From Diplocarpon mali (taxonomy: Eukaryota; Ascomycota; Leotiomycetes; Helotiales; Drepanopezizaceae): a stretch of 64,000 bases of DNA. Below the pieces are notes generated by a model. That model worked only from the letters and a program-made list of their open reading frames with translations, ran no database searches and was not told the DNA's origin. Positions 44,855-56,770 of the stretch are shown here, piece by piece. Positions within the stretch are counted from its first letter, which is position 1. Each line of letters opens with the position of its first letter. Both the position numbers and the translations under genes were made by a program. The DNA lies in NCBI GenBank assembly GCA_024741835.1, contig JAENRP010000007.1, positions 1 through 64,000 of the forward strand, written 5' to 3'.

Positions 44855-45190
44855 ATACCGGGCCCACTGCCCCCTCCCTCTGCCACTCCTCGAAGGCCGC
44901 GGACAGCGCCGCGAACTCCTCCCTGATATAAGAGGGAAGCTATAAATAAGTATTAGCGCGAATAGAACTCTAGAGTCGATTCGAGGTACTTATAGGGATA
45001 TACTCTACCTTTTGCTCCTAGCACTAGTAGCACTTTTTACTACGTTCTGACTCGAACTTGCACTTATGCGCGATATTGCATATAAGGCGCCGTACGCACT
45101 AGTAATAATAAACGCAGTAGGCCATCGCAAAGGCGCCTAACGGCAGGGGAATTAGCATTATACGTATTAGACGCGATTCGACCCTAGACT
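44855..45190 (-). pseudogene. Antisense Cys-rich ORF in Gypsy-0
   Basis: On the minus strand, opposite to pol, a frame of about 110 codons with few stops: CVYYY and CVRRLICN near 45080-45115, then HKCKFESERSKKCYQCQ near 45005-45070, then a strongly GC-rich, hardly mutated segment, EEFAALSAAFEEWQREGAVG, at about 44865-44930. The Cys spacing (C-x-x-C after a charged S-E-R-S-K-K) resembles the antisense ORF of Copia E and many uncharacterised fungal Cys-rich proteins. Function unknown. It may continue into 52454-52680 across the E2 insertion, but no motif supports this. Confidence 0.55.
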
Positions 45191-45260
45191 AGGGTAAACT
45201 TACTTATAATAGTTAGTAGTAGTAGTAGTAATTGTTTCTACTATTATATATTAGCCTTGT
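45191..45260 (+). other. Gypsy-0 3' region left of Copia E2
   Basis: Contains a (TAG) triplet microsatellite at about 45210-45232 and ends with the CTTGT target of Copia E2. Confidence 0.6.
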
Positions 45261-45432
45261 TGTTGCGCTATGAGGAGCCTCAGGCACTGAGGCATCTGAG
45301 GACTGGCTTATGTAATGTACCCCTGAAGTGGCCACGGAGCACTTTTATAAAGGGAGCTTAGGTATATAGTTAGAGTAGAAATTTATAAGCTTCTGCCACT
45401 ATTGAGAATCTACCTCTAAATATAGCATAACA
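45261..45432 (+). repeat. Copia E2 5' LTR
   Basis: 172 bp, TGTTGCGCT at its start; nearly identical to the E1 LTRs. Confidence 0.93.
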
Positions 45433-45620
45433 GTTATTAGTACTATTCGCAACTCCTAAGGAGCAAACGATCAAAAATCTACTGTATTTAAAGACTTCTT
45501 AAAGAGGTTTTACTACTATTTTTCATCCATTCTCCCTTGCCTATATGTATTATACGACTTAACTTGATGTTCTAATGCTCCTAGCCAACTAATACTATAC
45601 TCCTTACTATCTTAGTCAAT
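45433..45620 (+). other. Copia E2 leader
   Basis: Corresponds to 21688-21877 in E1, two bases shorter. Confidence 0.5.
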
Positions 45621-48600
45621 ATGAGCGAATACTAGTAAAAAGAAGCTTAAGAGCTTAGCTCTAGTAGAGTTATGCTTTAGGATAGGAAGTCATAGCGTAT
45701 TTGGCACGCTAAGCTAGAGTTTCAGGCCGAATTTCTACGCCTTTAGAAGTATATAAAGAAGCTAAGACAGGTTAATAACCTTAAACTATATGCTATAGAG
45801 ATAGGAAACTAAGCTTTGCTTTATAAGAACGAAGCTCTATATCTACTGGATTTAGAAATAGAACTGCTATAGCTTGAAAAAATTGTAGAAGGATAGGACT
45901 AAAGAGTATTGCAAAGCTACTATAAGTTGTACTAATAGTAGGAAGCTACTAATTAATAAATGCTAGCTCTACTACTACCTGCGAAGATAATAGCTAAAGA
46001 TGTAGAGCTAAAGTACAAAATGGCGGTAATGCAATATAATCTCTTAGTAGAAATGTAGAAAAGGAATAGGAGCTTCTACACTTAGTTATACTATTGGATT
46101 ACTAAGACAGTATACCCTATATTGCTTTGAGCAGTGCAATATGACTGTAAGGAAGCGGGGAAACTATTAATTTAATAGATTGTAAAGCATTTACGCAGGG
46201 AACTAGCCCCCTTTAAGGTTAGTATAATAGAGTCAATTCGGGAAGACTATAATACTAAGCTCTCTGAAACTAGGAGTAGCAAAGTGGACCTAAAGACCTG
46301 GCTTACTAGCTTTAGGGAGATCTACTAGGAAGCTCGAACTTACAAAATCCTAGAGGTTTAAGGCTCCTTTGCAATTATAAAGTTTCTATAGTTGGTTTAC
46401 TGCTAGGCTCCTACTTAGTCTTAGCAGACCTAGGCAGAGCTTATTAAAGATAATAAGCTAGGTCTAAAGTATAGAAAAGATATAGTCCACTATATTAATT
46501 GGTTCTTAAGCTTAATAGAGCGAAGCCTTGCAAGCTCCTTATTAAAGGCAACCCTTAGAGTATACGCCTCGCTTAAAGGAGTAGGCGATTATACTAATCT
46601 AGGAGTATTAAGTAAAGGCAAGGCGAAGAAGACTCTTGAGGGGAGCGTTAAAAAGTGCCCTTGCCCTTAGGTCAAAAATTACTTCTAGAACCCAGAGGAG
46701 TGTAATAGGCTGAAATACGCCTTAACTAGCGCTAAGGAAGGTACGCTTCGAAACCTCCCTAGCTATAATAAGGTTAAAAGAACGTATGAAAACCTTACTT
46801 CCTTAAAATGGAGAGAGCTTTATGCTAAGCTCTCTTATATTAAATAAGCTCCTATAGATCAATTTAAGGAGAGAATATTTACTAAAGCTTTAGGAAGTAG
46901 CAAATCCAAGATTATCGCCGCCCTCTTAGATCCAGCTCTCTTTAAAGACTTTACCTTAGGAATATACTCTACCCTTAGAGCTCCTTACGCTCTCTCGAAT
47001 ATAACCCTACTTAATAACTGCGCTGCGACGCACCTTGTTAATCGAGAGGAGCTTCTAGTTCTTAGATTATTGAAAATCGCATATCCCTAGGACTATATAA
47101 AGGCGGGGAGCTTAAGTCTGCTAATAAAGGGGAGGGGTATACGTCTAATAAAAGGGGTTCTTACTGATAGAAGAGACTTAGAGCTTAGGAACGTAGCGCT
47201 TATAAATGGGTTTAATATTAATATTATCTTAGAGCCTCTTTTAAAGAAGGCTAGGGTATAGTATATAGGCTTAGATGCAACGCTCTAAAGGGGTATAGTA
47301 AATAATAATATAGTTGTGAAGTAGCTAGAGTATAAGTCGAACGTTATAGTATTTAAATATAAGCCTATCAACTTTTATAATGCTCCTAACTTACTATGCT
47401 ATACTTAACCAATTTGCCTAGCTTTTCCTACTTTATAACGGCGTCTGCAAAGCCAATATAAACCCTTAAGGAGTAGCGTATTCCTAAGAGCTAGGAACAA
47501 TTCGGCAGATATTTGGCACCTTCGATTAGGCCATCTAAGAGCTAAGGCACTTAAGAAGCTTATGCTAAATGTAAAGGGGGTAAAGATCAAGGGGAAGCTA
47601 TAAATCAATTATAAAGCTTGCGCTTAGGCAAAAGCTAAGTAAAAGCCTTTTAGGAGAGAGTTAGATTTTAAGGCTCTAAGACCGTTTTTTAGGTGCTCTT
47701 AGGACCTATTTGACTATAGTATATTAAGCCTCTTTTTAAAAAGCTGGCTTCTCCTAATTAAGGATGAATTTAATAGGAAGTTATTTGGATATACTCTGCT
47801 CTATAAGTCCCTAACGCTAGTTTTAAGAGCTCTTTAATCTTTTAAAGCATAGGTAAAGTGCTATTACTACCTCTTCTTATATATTCTAAGGAGCGATAAT
47901 AATACCTTAGTATTTCTCTTATAGGGAGTATTAAAATATAAAAAGTAGTATAAAGCTAAAGGCATAAAGGTAGAAGTCATTCTATCTTATACTTATGAAT
48001 CAAATAGAGCTTCCGAAAGAGCAGGAGTAAAGATCATTGAAAAGGCACTTAATATACTAATTTCTGCTAACCTTTTGAAGCACCTATAGCCTAAAGCCGT
48101 ACTAGTAGTAATATACCTTTATAATATCGGCCTATTAAAGCGCAAGGGATAGAAGAGTCTAAATAAGGTACTTTAGCTTTAGTTTAGATAATACTTTAAG
48201 TAGTATAATCCGCAGATTACTATAAAGCTTACTACTAATTTAAGACTAGAATAGAGGGGTATAAAAGCATATAAAGCGCGCGTATACCTATTAGTAAAGG
48301 AGAGGGAAGCTCTAAAGAATAAAAGAGCTTTTAAAACTATGCTATAAGGGCATATTAGATACCTAGTTAGTTACTGCGTTACTAATATATATAGGATCTA
48401 AGTGCCTAAGCTCCGAAAGGTTATAATCTCTTGAAATGTCGAATTCGATAAGTCTAAATTCTACTTTAAGGAGTATGAAAAGGTAGCTGGCCACCTGCTC
48501 CTAATTATTAAGGAGATTATATAAATAATTGAAGAGGAGGAGGAGGAAGCTTAGGACGCTGAGTTAATTATTAAGAATATAAAGGGAGCTTTAGATAAGT

Positions 48601-50969
48601 AGCCTACGGATAACCTAGTAGGAGGTAAGCCTATTAATCTTTTACTAATAGAAGCTTTAAGCTTAGATCTATCAAAGGCTCTTATCCCTTATAAGGCTAC
48701 TTATAGCGTTTCTACTTTAGCTACTTAAGAGCAGCTGCCTAGTAGCAAAGGGTTAGACACTTTAAGACAACTATCAATAGTTAGGAGGAGCGTCGAAAGC
48801 GATATTATAAATGCCAGTTCTACTAAGGAGCGTAATACTAGGCCTTTAGTTGCTATATAGACTAAGCAATCGCAAAGGCAGGAGCAGGCCCTTCAATTAC
48901 TAGAAGCTCTATTATAGGCAATTAGTAAAGAAGCACGCTAGCTCTTATTAAAAGCACCGATCGATCGAAAGCTACGCTAGGATATAGAAGCTCTTAAGGG
49001 TAATATCGAAAGAGGGAGCTTTCTAAAACTAATAGAAGCTTAGCTTAAAGTACTTAATATAAGGGCCTTTCGAAAACGCAAAAAGCCTAATAAGGAGTAG
49101 GAAATAGTACTTATACTATTCTGCAGGTCGAAAAGGAGAAGAGGGAGTAGGAATACTATATATGCAATATGCGTTAAGGATCTTTTACTAGCCTTTAAAG
49201 AACTTAAAATATATTAATTAGAGTAGGTAAATAGCTTTATATCAACTTTCTAGCTAAGTCAGGAGCCTGTGAGAACTAATAGAGAAGAGTATAAAGTAGT
49301 ATACTGTATTATTGCTGTAGCGACTTAATCTAAAAGCTCTAGAGGAAACTCTACCCTTCCAATTCTACCTTAAGATAAGCTTCCTAAAGCGCTAACTTAT
49401 TAGAAGGAGCTTGCAAATCACCCTTTTAGAGAGCAATTTAAAGAGGGAGCCAGAACTAAGATTAAGAACCTAGAAGCGCGCAATTGCTAAAGAGTGATTA
49501 ATAGAAGCGAGGCTATAATAAGGCCTATACTACTCAAGTGGGTCTTTACCTATAAGCTAAGCTCCTCTAAGGAGATTAGCCGCTTTAGGTCAAGAATTAT
49601 AGTAAGGGGAGATCTTTAAGAGGAAGCTTCTATTTTCTTTACTTATACTATAACGCTTGTATTAAGATCTTTTAAGGTTATAATAGCGATAGCCGCTAAA
49701 TTCAATATAGAGCTCTAATAGTTTGATATTATTAACGCCTTTATAAATGCTAAGAGAGACCCTTAAAGCGCGCTAGTTGTTTGCTTCTTACTAGATAGTT
49801 AAAAGTAGAAAGATAAGGTAGTAGAGCTCAATCGCGCCTTATATAGCCTTTGAGACTCCTTAGCGCTTTAGTATAGGGATTTTACTAATACTCTAAAGTC
49901 TTTAAAGCTTACCCCTCTTAGTAAGGAGCCTTGCATATTTGTTAATAAGGATAGGATTATATTTATAGCCTTTTATATTAATAATATATAAGTAATATAC
50001 TACTCCTTTTATATAGAGGAAGCTTAGAAGACTATAGAAGGACTGCGCGAAGCATACGAATTAATAGCTATAGGAGATATTAAGTGGTTCTTAAGGGTAA
50101 GAGTCTCTTAAGATAGGAAGCAGGGTATAATTACTCTACTCTATAATGCTTATATTAAGAAGATAGTAAAGAGGTTCGGCCTTAATATAGGGCATTTTCC
50201 TAGTATGCCGCTCTCCTACTTCGAACTTAAAAAGAACTATAAAACAGCTCCTTATTCGAGAATTAAGGAGTTCTAGGAAAAAGTAGGCTCCGCCTTATAT
50301 ATAGCTATTATACTACGCTTAGATATAGCTTTTGCAGTCGCTTAGCTATCTTATTTTTATATAAACCTAAGCTTTAAATACCTTAAAGCTATCAATTAGA
50401 TAATATGCTACCTTTTTAATATACGCTTCTTAGGAATTACTTATAGTCGATTTAGTAGATCAAATAACTTAGTAGTATTATTAGATGCTTCCTTTGCAGA
50501 TGATCCAGAGATAAAGCGCTCCTCTTATAGTTTTATTATATTCTTATTTAAAGGAGCAATTGTTTAGAAGGCCTTAAAGCAACCGATAGTTACTACTTCT
50601 ACTATAGAGGCTAAGCTTTTAAGAGTAGCGCATATAGCAAAGGAGATGATAGCTTTAAGACGGTTCTTTAAGGAAATATAGCTTAAGGTGGAAGTTCTAT
50701 AGTCCATATTTTATAATAATCAATAGATAATACGACTTATTATAAGAGACTCTTAAAGGATTTCTATAAAGCTCTAATATATTAATATATATAATATATG
50801 GCTATAATAGGAGTATTAAAAAGGGAGCTTTCAAGTGGCCTATCTCCCTACTGAGGATATGCACGCTAATAGCCTTATTAAAAACCTTCCTTAATAAAAG
50901 TTCGAGAGCTTTATTAAGCTTTTGAACTTCTAAGATGTAAGAGGTCTAGTTAAGAAGCTAGCATTTTAA
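45621..50969 (+). pseudogene. Copia E2 gag-pol polyprotein
   Basis: Start ATG at 45621-45623 (MSEY), end TAA at 50967-50969; 5,349 nt, the same as E1, so no net indel separates them. All domain landmarks lie at E1 position + 23,743. It retains CPCP near 46660, NNCAATHLVN near 47010 and ERAG near 48020 (Cys, protease and integrase motifs). More stops than E1: for example GTTCAAGG in E1 near 22614 is GTTTAAGG here, showing Gln to stop by a C-to-T change. The minus-strand frame at 47405-47608 is antisense to the GAG-pre-integrase region. Confidence 0.92.
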
Positions 50970-51342
50970 ATACTTTATAATTCTTTTATATCTCCTTTGT
51001 AATAGCAAGTGGGAAGGAAGTATAAGATAGGGTTTAATTTTCCTTATACTAATATATAAGGAGGCCTAAAATCAACTCCCTTAGATAATCAAAACCTTTA
51101 ATAGCTTTGCGAATAATATAAGGGCGCGTCCTTATTAAGAAGCAACCGACTCCTTTAGTAGCATAGCCCTAGGAGCCGCCTGGGGAGCAACGCTAGGAGT
51201 AATAATAGGAGCAGCCGCAGGAGCCTCAAAAGCCTTTGCAAGGCAGGCGGCGAGGCTAAGAGGTGCTATAATCGGCGGCAGCAGGAGCTCCTAACTAACT
51301 GGTTCTAAGAAGCTATTAGCTATAGTATAAAAAAGCTTATGA
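50970..51342 (+). other. Copia E2 region after pol
   Basis: Counterpart of 27227-27599 in E1; GC-rich remnants near 51170-51290. Confidence 0.4.
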
Positions 51343-51843
51343 TTAATATACCCTCTAATGATACTACCTCTTCTGTCTCTCTTTAGTACGCCTTTTAAAG
51401 CTCCTCTCTTACCTTCCTTTTGGTAGCAGCAAGGCCTTAAACTGCTTATTAGTAGTAAATCACTTAAAGGGAGCTTGAGAATGTACTATAGAGTTACTAT
51501 CGTTTTCCTTTAATAAGAATACATAATCTTCCTATGCCTCTAAGGCGCTGATAGGAAGCTCTTAGTATATATGGCCTCCCTTTGTATAATAAAAGTAGCG
51601 TACTCCTACTATGCTATTAAAGTATACGCCAGCTGACTTCCTAGCTAAGAAGCTTTAAACGCACTCCTTATATAGTATATTCCTTATTAGCCCTTACTTT
51701 AGCTTGCGATAAGAGGAGGGAGCTGCGGAGGGGACTGCTAGTATTCTAGGAACTATAGCCTAGGGGGTAGCAAGGAGGGGAAGAGGCGCGCTCCCTCTTA
51801 AGGGTATTACTATATCAAATGTCTTAGGCGCGTTATTATCCTT
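51343..51843 (-). pseudogene. Antisense Cys-rich ORF in Copia E2
   Basis: The same frame and stop position as the antisense ORF of E1 (27600-28100), with more stops. The presence of the frame in both copies shows it belongs to the element and was not acquired by one copy. Confidence 0.55.
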
Positions 51844-52281
51844 CTGCTATCTGCCGCGCTAAGAAGCTCTAAGCTATATTTGAGTATAACGACTTTGCTA
51901 TAAGTCTTTAGCAGGAGTAAGGGAGCACGATTAGGAAGCTTATAGTAGTAGCCCTAGTAGGGCGCTCCTTAGAGTTGTTATTGCTATTCTCCATTTTAAA
52001 GTGATTATTTGAAGAAATATAAGGAAGGAAAGCTTTATAGGGGAAAAACGCGTACTTTTATAGGTGCGCTGCCTTTATTAACTTTCCTTTATCACCTGAT
52101 TTAGCTTCTATTCTATAGAGGAAGCACTTAGAACGCGCTTCCTCTTTTATTTATTATAGCTTTGTTAAGTAATTTTCATTATTCTAGAAGCTAGGGAGTA
52201 TAATAAAGGAGTCTTATATACTAGATCTAGCGCTAATTATAGCTAAGCCTAGCTTAGGAGCTGCTTTTTACCTAGGGGGTG
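51844..52281 (+). other. Copia E2 3' region before the LTR
   Basis: Counterpart of 28101-28538. It contains the possible antisense ATG (near 51994) and a polypurine tract, CTAGGGGGTG, before the LTR. Confidence 0.5.
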
Positions 52282-52453
52282 TATTGTGCTATAAGGAGCC
52301 TTAGGCACTAAGGCATCTGAGGACTGGCTTATGTAATGTACCCCTGAAGTGGCCATGGAGCACTTCTATAAAGGGAGCTCAGGTATATAGTTAGAGTAGA
52401 AATTTACAAGCTTCTGCCACTATTGAGAATCCACCTCTAAATACAGTACGATA
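52282..52453 (+). repeat. Copia E2 3' LTR
   Basis: 172 bp, begins TATTGTGCT (TGTTGCGCC with transitions); followed by CTTGT. Confidence 0.92.
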
Positions 52454-52684
52454 CTTGTGCTATAGTAGTAGGAGTAGGAGACCTATACGGTTATATATAG
52501 TTATTATATAAAGGAAGGAAGATCCTGCGAAAGGAAAAACAAATTTAAGTATATAATGCAACTTGCGCTAAACCAAATATAGAATAGTACTATTTATATA
52601 ATAACGCGCTAAGTATATTATTATACGAAAATTGTTATAACCTATTAACGCTTATAGGCAAGCGTTCTTAAAGGGAGGAGGTAG
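52454..52684 (+). other. Gypsy-0 3' region with polypurine tract (segment 5 of 5)
   Basis: AT-rich sequence ending in AAAGGGAGGAGGTAG at 52670-52684, a clear polypurine tract. Chromovirus F has the closely similar AAAAGGGGGAGGTAG before its own 3' LTR. Confidence 0.8.
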
Positions 52685-53136
52685 TATAATAGTTGCACCC
52701 CTAATTGGTGCAATTACCTAAGAGTATGGCGTTTTAAGGTTTTGCAATCTCGATTCGATATAGGATTATTTCAAATCGACCCTAAAGGTGTAAAAGGATA
52801 TTCTTATATAATATTATATAAATAGGCAAAGAGCCTTAAGCTACTTATATATATAAGGGAAAAGGGCTCTCTTATAGGAAGGGCTCTTTAACTTCTTCGT
52901 TTCTTTTGTATTAGACCTATAGAATACGCCTTTTGCACCACTTCTTGCTACTATACTTGATCTCGCACTTCGGCGGTTCTATATCGTTATAGAAACTCCT
53001 TATATCGCATATGGTATAGCTATATAGGATGACCCTAGGAACGAGGGCAGCTTGCCTCCTGCATAGGAATCTGCGTACTAACACCGGCAGTACTCTCTTT
53101 TAAAAAGACCTTTTCAACTCGCATAAGGAAGTATAT
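52685..53136 (+). repeat. Gypsy-0 3' LTR (interrupted by element C)
   Basis: Begins TATAATAGTTGC (TGTAATAG expected) after the polypurine tract. It contains an inverted repeat, TTGCACC / GGTGCAA, at 52694-52716, and a TATA-like TATATAAATAGG near 52824-52836 that may be the LTR promoter. Less RIP-mutated than its coding segments: CA and TG are frequent. Its end is cut by, or hidden beyond, element C, and its partner LTR is outside the window. Confidence 0.7.
52824..52836 (+). promoter_or_regulatory. Putative TATA box in Gypsy-0 LTR
   Basis: TATATAAATAGG, about 140 bp into the LTR, in the usual position for the U3 promoter. Sequence match only. Confidence 0.4.
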
Positions 53137-53383
53137 TGTAGAGACCTGAGATGGATAGGTCTTATGATATATATCACATAATCGGCGTAAGACGGTAGGA
53201 GGATAAAAGGGCCATCTTCTATATATAGAGATAGCGCGCGTTACTATAAGTACTAAATATATCCCATACTTAAGACTTATTTCTAATATCTTATCTAAGA
53301 GAGCCTGCTTATAGTGCTTCCTCCTTTGGTTTTTAGGTCTTCCCTTAGGCCTATTTTTATATTATCTCCCTTTTGTTTTTATA
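53137..53383 (+). repeat. Element C 5' LTR
   Basis: 247 bp, begins TGTAGAGACCTGAG, the best preserved start of the three family LTRs. Confidence 0.88.
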
Positions 53384-54124
53384 TTAGTGATCTATGCAAG
53401 GACCGATTTCTTAAGATTTCCGTCTTTATATGACCTTATCGATCTCTTAGTTCGCAGATAAGAGACTAGCCTTTTGAAAAATATATCTTCGAAATACTTA
53501 TAGCATTTTAATTAATTTTAAAAAACCTTATCCTTAATCGCTTAGTTACTTAGAATTGTCGATTTTCGTTTAGCAATTATTAATAACTTTAGAATTTCCC
53601 TTTTCGGCTCCATTTTGAAAAACCCCTATTTTTTCTCCTTAACTCTAAGATTCTCGGAATTTTCGGCTTTCTAATATAAAAAGTTTGATAAACCCTATAA
53701 TAGCAATCTCTAATAGCAGTAGTTTTAAGTACTTAAGTAATACTAAGCGCAAACTCTAATTAGAAGTACTTCCTTAGAATCTTTAGAAATCCGAATTTGA
53801 TAATTCAGCCGCCTTAGCTTAATAGAACTTTAAAAATTGCCTTAGAATCGTTTCCAAAGACCCTTTTATTCTAAGGACCAATAGGAATTAGCCTAAAGGC
53901 TAAGAAGAATTTTAGATATAAACCTTATTTTAGAAATTGGTCTTTAATTAAGTAAACCTTATCTTATTGCAATTAATTGCAATACTCCTATTAGCTGTTT
54001 AGCACTCACTTAGAATCTTTTAACAAACTTGGATTAAACTTTTAGCAGAATTCGGAATTCTACTCCTAAGCCTAGCTTATAAGTAGAAGGATAAAAAGAT
54101 ATTTTTAAATAACTTAAGACTACT
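53384..54124 (+). pseudogene. Element C leader and gag start
   Basis: Aligns with 14673-15405 of A. The gag frame is readable from about 53.65 kb and is cut at 54124 by chromovirus F. Confidence 0.75.
54061..54084. repeat. Palindromic unit in element C gag
   Basis: ACTCCTAAGCC / AGCTTATAAGT; orthologous to 15344-15367. Confidence 0.8.
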
Positions 54125-54374
54125 TGTTACGGCCGCATCATATGCACGGTTATATCATATATCGGTCAGGTGCACAAAGTCAGGTGCACGCTAAGGTAGC
54201 AAGGTGGCTGGATCACGTGCACGCTAGTAAAGCACCTGTACTTATTCTAAAGGAGCTCTACTAGAGACTCTCTCTCCTTTATCTTTTCTTCTCTATTATA
54301 TAGCGTACCTCTTAAGGTAATACAGTCAGCGTTCGATTCTCGCTCTACTATACGCTCTAGAGCCAGTTGTAATA
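54125..54374 (+). repeat. Chromovirus F 5' LTR
   Basis: 250 bp. It contains two copies of TCAGGTGCAC at 54167-54194, a stretch TAGCAAGGTGGC near 54197 that resembles a Pol III box A, and GCGTTCGATTCTC near 54331 that resembles a box B. The same motifs are kept in the 3' LTR. Confidence 0.92.
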
Positions 54375-55400
54375 TAAGAAAAGATCAACTCAACCTCTGC
54401 TAAGAAGCTTAATATCTACCACCTTTAGAATCGTCACTTCGAACTGCCTTAAGTAACTCAATCTCTCAATCTTAATACTTCTACTATAAACTGCCCTAAG
54501 CAACTCATATATAGCGCTTAGATCTTATTAATCTAGTTTTTAAAGAAAGCTGAATAATAACCTTCGAATAATATAAGATCAGCTTGTTTTTTCGACCCTT
54601 TATGCATTCTATTTTACAAACGGAAATTCACCTTTAATTTCAATTCGAAAAAAAATTATTCACTATGCCCTTATTTCACTAGCATAGGCTATTGCCTAAA
54701 GTAGTATAATAACTTTTCTCTTCTTAACTCTCTTCTTCCCTTATAAATACTCTATAATATATCGACTTATACTTATCGATAACTCTCCTTTTACTCTTTA
54801 AAGCTCCTTACTCCTTCCTTCCCTTAAATACAACTCGACTCTTTAAAAAACCCTCCTTGCGAATAAGTCATCGACCTTCTCTATACTCCCTATCGACCTA
54901 TACTTATCGATAACTCTTCTTATAACTCTTCGAAGCTCTTTACCTCTTTAAAGTTCCTTACTCCTTCCTTCGAAACACTCGGGTACGAAACTAGGGGATT
55001 TATACCTATATATATATATAGAGACTTAGTTAGCTTTAATAGGTTATACTATACTATTAAAGATTAGGTCAACTTTAATAAAATAATAAGCTTTAGATCC
55101 TTGGACCCTACTTCCCTAGATTTGCACTATACCTTTAAGCAACCTTATTATAACTCCTAATTAGTAAAGAGACGTAATCTTAAAGTAAAACCTTCTTTCT
55201 TAAGATCTATAAACCTATAATACCTTAATATATACTTTATTAAAAGGCTTTAAGAATATATATAGCTCTGCCTATACTAATCTTCCCCCTTTTAAATAGG
55301 TTACTATTTAGCATTAGGTCCCTTTAGACTAAACTAAATAATATAAAGAGAGTTAGTACTTATAACCTTTAATCTTATACTACTTAGGAGAAGTAAAAGG
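54375..55400 (+). other. Chromovirus F leader
   Basis: About 1 kb between the LTR and recognisable gag. It has a pyrimidine-rich middle and several copies of TATCGATAACTCTCCTTTT-like sequence (near 54775 and 54900). The primer-binding site after 54374 is not assignable. Confidence 0.5.
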
Positions 55401-56770
55401 TTAACCATACTACCTCTAGGCCTTATTGCCACTAGTTCTCTAGGCCTTACTGCCAACCCTACTCTTAAAGATATTCCCCTTCCTAAGCCCACTTAAGAAG
55501 CTCCTTCCCTTAGTATAGATTTCACTCTTAGTCCTAGCTTATAAGTGGATTCTCGAAATACCCTATTACTATTGATTGAAGTTAAGGAAGAAGATATACT
55601 CTCCTCGACGACGTCTACCCTTACTATATCGGCCCCTCTCTTTTCAATTGCCTAGCAGGCCGAAATTGCGAACCTTATTAGCGCTGCTATAGCCGCTGCT
55701 TTCTAAAATAATACTACCGCCCCTTTTTTCTTAAGTGCTAGCCCTTGGAATACTCGGTCTCTTACTGCTGACTTACTGCCTCCTTTAAACTACTACCTCC
55801 TAATCATCTAACCTTTAGTCTTAGCTATTAACCCTTATCAAATCAAGTACTTTTAAACCCATTTTAGCAACTATTAAAGCGAAATTACCTATAACGCTTA
55901 AAAGATAGCTATAAAGGTATTTATTTAAAAGTACTTAAGTAACTTTACTTTAAGAGAGGACTAGATCACTGCCTACTTTAAATATATAATAGGTAAAGCT
56001 TAAAACTTAATCTTATAATATATAAATCCTATCTTTATTAATAAGTTTATATATATTACTAATATCCTTAGGGTCTTAAATCAAAGGTTCTTTAATTATA
56101 ACTATATTCAGTCCGCTAAGCTTAAATATAGCAAGCTAACTATAGGTTTATTATTATATAATAAGTTCTAATCTAAGTTCGTTACCCTTATTATAGCTAA
56201 TAAGATCGATTAGTCTTACTAGTTTAATAACATTTGTAAAAAGGTCTCCTTAGCCTTAAAGAATAACCTTTAAGTAAAGAAGTATAAAATAAATAATAAT
56301 TATATTACTCTAGATGAGTTCTTAGCTATTGCAAACTATAAGGCCTATAATATTAAGTAAGAAGAGGCCTATAACGCTTAACAAGTCGCCCTTATTATTG
56401 CGTTTTCCCCTTCAAAGGACCGCGTCCTTAGCATACTAAAAAGGGAGTTATAGAGACCTATAGCTATAGCTACCTCCCTAGCTCCTTATACTCATTCCCC
56501 CTTGCCAGCGGCCTATTAAGAAAGGTCTACTAGCCCAAAGCCATTATCTAGTCTCTATTATAACTGCAAAGCCCTTAGTTATTATATAATAAATTGCCTT
56601 AAGTTAAAGAAGTAGGGCGAGTTTATAATAGCTAAAGTTAAGATGGAAAACGACCTACTATTAGGAAACTGCTAAGCTATAGTAAAGACTCCTACTATAG
56701 TATAGATTATAATTTATAAAAAGACTTGGATTTTGATTCTTACCTATTAATAGGCGGCCGCTAGTTCTTA
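55401..56770 (+). pseudogene. Chromovirus F gag
   Basis: The frame with codons at 3n is readable from about 55.4 kb. It includes one palindromic unit (55523) near its start, a capsid-like stretch with REDWITAYFKYIIG near 55950-55990, and a zinc knuckle near 56550-56590: YYNCKALSYYIINC, with the first Cys and the His read as Tyr. Downstream the pol frame is at 3n+2, so a -1 change occurs between about 56.64 and 56.77 kb. Confidence 0.8.
55523..55546. repeat. Palindromic unit in chromovirus F gag
   Basis: ACTCTTAGTCC / AGCTTATAAGT, read as FTLSPSLxVDS. Confidence 0.82.

Larger units (their letters stand above)
45261..52453 (+). mobile_element. Copia E2 LTR retrotransposon
   Basis: 7,193 bp, same family as E1, + strand, target duplication CTTGT at 45256-45260 and 52454-52458. 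Inserted in the 3' region of Gypsy-0. More TA and fewer CA/TG than E1, hence more RIP. The polyprotein has exactly the same length as in E1. Confidence 0.93.
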
